Shown here piece by piece: positions 62,552 through 64,000 of a DNA stretch of 64,000 nucleotides; position 1 is the first letter of the stretch; each line of letters opens with the position of its first letter. This DNA comes from Flavobacteriales bacterium (lineage in GTDB: Bacteria; Bacteroidota; Bacteroidia; Flavobacteriales_D; Crocinitomicaceae): positions 28,627 through 92,626 of the forward strand of contig VEQH01000007.1 of assembly GCA_018883325.1 (NCBI GenBank), given 5' to 3'. Position numbers and translations under genes: made by a program. The notes below the pieces were generated by a model. It had not been told where the DNA came from. It worked only from the letters and a program-made list of their open reading frames with translations, and made no database searches.

Positions 62552-63163
62552 ATGACTTTTAATAAAAAAACACTTAATTACCGTTTTCCTCTTTGGTTGA
62601 CGGTAATTTTTTTTACACTCTTTTCTATTCCAGTATTAATATACTTCAATTTAATAGTACTTGCAAAAATAGCTGGTGTTGTGACAGTAGTATTAACCTC
62701 TATTGCATTAAGGTTTTGGATGAGTGTAGCAAAGCAAAAGACAGAAATCGTTAATCGTGTACCAATAACGAAAAATGACATTTTTGATTTAAAAAGGATA
62801 TTTCCTTATTTCAATAAGCTTTCTTCGAATGAACAAATTGAATTGCAAGATAAAATTGCATTGACACTTGCGAGATTTAGATTTATAAATGAATCAGGTG
62901 AGCATTACTCAAAATTAGATTCTATTCATATAGCTTTAGTTGTTGTTTTGTCTGATGCAGTTAATTTAAATAGCTTTAAAAATTGTATAATTGTTAATTC
63001 AGATTCTATTATTGATACATTAGAATATGAAAATTCAGTTTATACTTATCCATTAAAGGGGATCATTGATCAAAAAACTATTTTAAAATTGAATATTTCA
63101 GAGTTATCCAAACATGAAATAGTTACTAATCTTAGCATTTTCCTAAGTAAAATCAGTGATTAA
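62552..63163 (+). CDS. Membrane protein with degenerate MtfA-like (M90 peptidase) domain
   Basis: A 203-residue protein: two N-terminal membrane helices (FPLWLTVIFFTLFSIPVLIY; IAGVVTVVLTSIALRFWMSV), then a soluble part. FPYFNKLSSNEQIELQDKI, followed by LARFRFI, resembles the start of the MtfA zinc peptidase domain, and SIHIALVVVLSDAVNLNSFKN, followed by CIIVNSDSI, resembles its second block, but the HExxH zinc motif that should follow is absent and the protein stops early. It may be a non-catalytic relative or decayed form. It ends 440 bp before the 16S gene. Assignment to MtfA is by pattern only. Confidence 0.5.
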   Translation: MTFNKKTLNYRFPLWLTVIFFTLFSIPVLIYFNLIVLAKIAGVVTVVLTSIALRFWMSVAKQKTEIVNRVPITKNDIFDLKRIFPYFNKLSSNEQIELQDKIALTLARFRFINESGEHYSKLDSIHIALVVVLSDAVNLNSFKNCIIVNSDSIIDTLEYENSVYTYPLKGIIDQKTILKLNISELSKHEIVTNLSIFLSKISD

Positions 63164-63293
63164 CCATAATTGAAAGAGAAATTGATAAAAAATATCACTC
63201 TATAACTTTTTGATTTTTAACAATTTATTGTTCAAATCAAAAATAATTCAAAAAAAACATCAAAAAAAGGATTCTAAATCAGAAAAGAGTACA

Positions 63294-63301
63294 TATCTTT
63301 G
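63294..63301 (+). promoter_or_regulatory. rRNA operon promoter P1 (-7 element TATCTTTG)
   Basis: TATCTTTG, exact for TAnnTTTG and followed by CACCCC, in AT-rich DNA with oligo-A tracts; near-match TTC at the -33 position (63272-63274). First of two promoters before the 16S gene. Confidence 0.65.
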
Positions 63302-63399
63302 CACCCCGATTACAACGGTAACACGGAATAAAAATTGAAATAAAGACTTAAATAATTTTGAAGCTCAAAAATAAATTTTGAAAAAAAATAAAAAAAAGC

Positions 63400-63429
63400 T
63401 TGCTAATTAAAAATAAGTATTTATCTTTG
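63400..63429 (+). promoter_or_regulatory. rRNA operon promoter P2 (full consensus)
   Basis: TTG at 63400-63402, a 19-bp spacer, then TATCTTTG at 63422-63429, followed by CAACCCC. A long A-rich tract lies upstream, like an UP element. The leader then runs about 165 nt to the 16S start and contains AGTTCTTTGAAGTATTGAG, as in other Bacteroidetes rRNA leaders; an ORF starting at 63449 in the leader is spurious. Confidence 0.8.
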
Positions 63430-63602
63430 CAACCCCAAACGAAAGAGATTGGGTTTTAAACAAAACAAAGTTGAAAAGTTAAGAGATTGGCATCAACGAC
63501 AGAAGAAGTTCTTTGAAGTATTGAGAAAAAAGGAAACAGCAAATTTATTAAGATTAGAAAAAAAAGATTCTTGTAGTTTTTGGAAAGAATTCAAAGTTAT
63601 TT

Positions 63603-64000
<398 letters not shown>

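Overview
The window is about 64 kb of an AT-rich bacterial chromosome from the Bacteroidetes, most likely Flavobacteriales and possibly the Crocinitomicaceae (Fluviicola-like). The evidence is four proteins with type IX secretion system (T9SS) sorting tails, a PorP/SprF protein, lineage-typical families (DUF3822, DUF1599, BT_3928-like, DUF4249, DUF5522, type III glutamine synthetase) and repeated promoters of the Bacteroidetes type (TTG - about 19 bp - TAnnTTTG). The family-level placement is inference; the phylum is well supported. The window ends inside the 5' domain of a 16S rRNA gene.

Layout. 1-2.4 kb: polysaccharide-deacetylase-like protein and GNAT acyltransferase, probably the end of a surface polysaccharide cluster. 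2.4-7.1 kb (minus): two paralogous T9SS type B surface proteins built of repeats. 7.1-11.1 kb (minus): alaS followed by a GT4 glycosyltransferase. 11.2-13.2 kb: ORF6N protein with unusual palindromes, O-methyltransferase, mnmD. 13.2-13.3 kb: an isolated promoter and terminator that together predict a small RNA. 13.3-14.6 kb (minus): lipoprotein and Nudix hydrolase. 14.8-17 kb: glnN. 17-22 kb: a membrane-anchored unknown, a PlsC-like acyltransferase, DUF5522, a PLP enzyme, and a PorP/SprF plus PKD type B cargo pair. 22-37.5 kb: folP diverging from a long plus-strand run (DUF1599, BT_3928-like, tpiA, prmA, a 1532-aa exported unknown, plsY, a giant TPR/propeller/coiled-coil/SPOR protein, clpS), then a rhomboid protease. 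38-42.2 kb (minus): membrane protein, DUF3822, rsmD, coaD, thioredoxin-fold protein. 42.2-50.5 kb: RecD-like helicase, exported unknown, RND/MMPL transporter, M61 peptidase, small protein. 50.6-53.1 kb: ABC-F protein and a toxin-antitoxin pair. 53.15-54.7 kb: a cobalamin riboswitch in front of a T9SS-exported beta-propeller. 54.7-55.4 kb: a gene-free stretch with a nested inverted-repeat element. 55.4-63.2 kb: PhnA/YjdM, TauE/SafE permease, TonB-dependent receptor plus DUF4249 lipoprotein, a second ABC-F, two unknowns. 63.2-64 kb: tandem rRNA promoters, leader and 16S rRNA.

Most of the window is core metabolism, RNA modification and envelope biology. The observations most worth following are the riboswitch-controlled surface propeller (BtuG-like in logic), the predicted small RNA between mnmD and the Nudix gene, the paired palindromes inside the ORF6N gene, a family of degenerate heptanucleotide arrays found in two unrelated genes and one spacer, and the 131-nt nested inverted repeat. 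No CRISPR array, insertion sequence with transposase, prophage or tRNA gene was seen.
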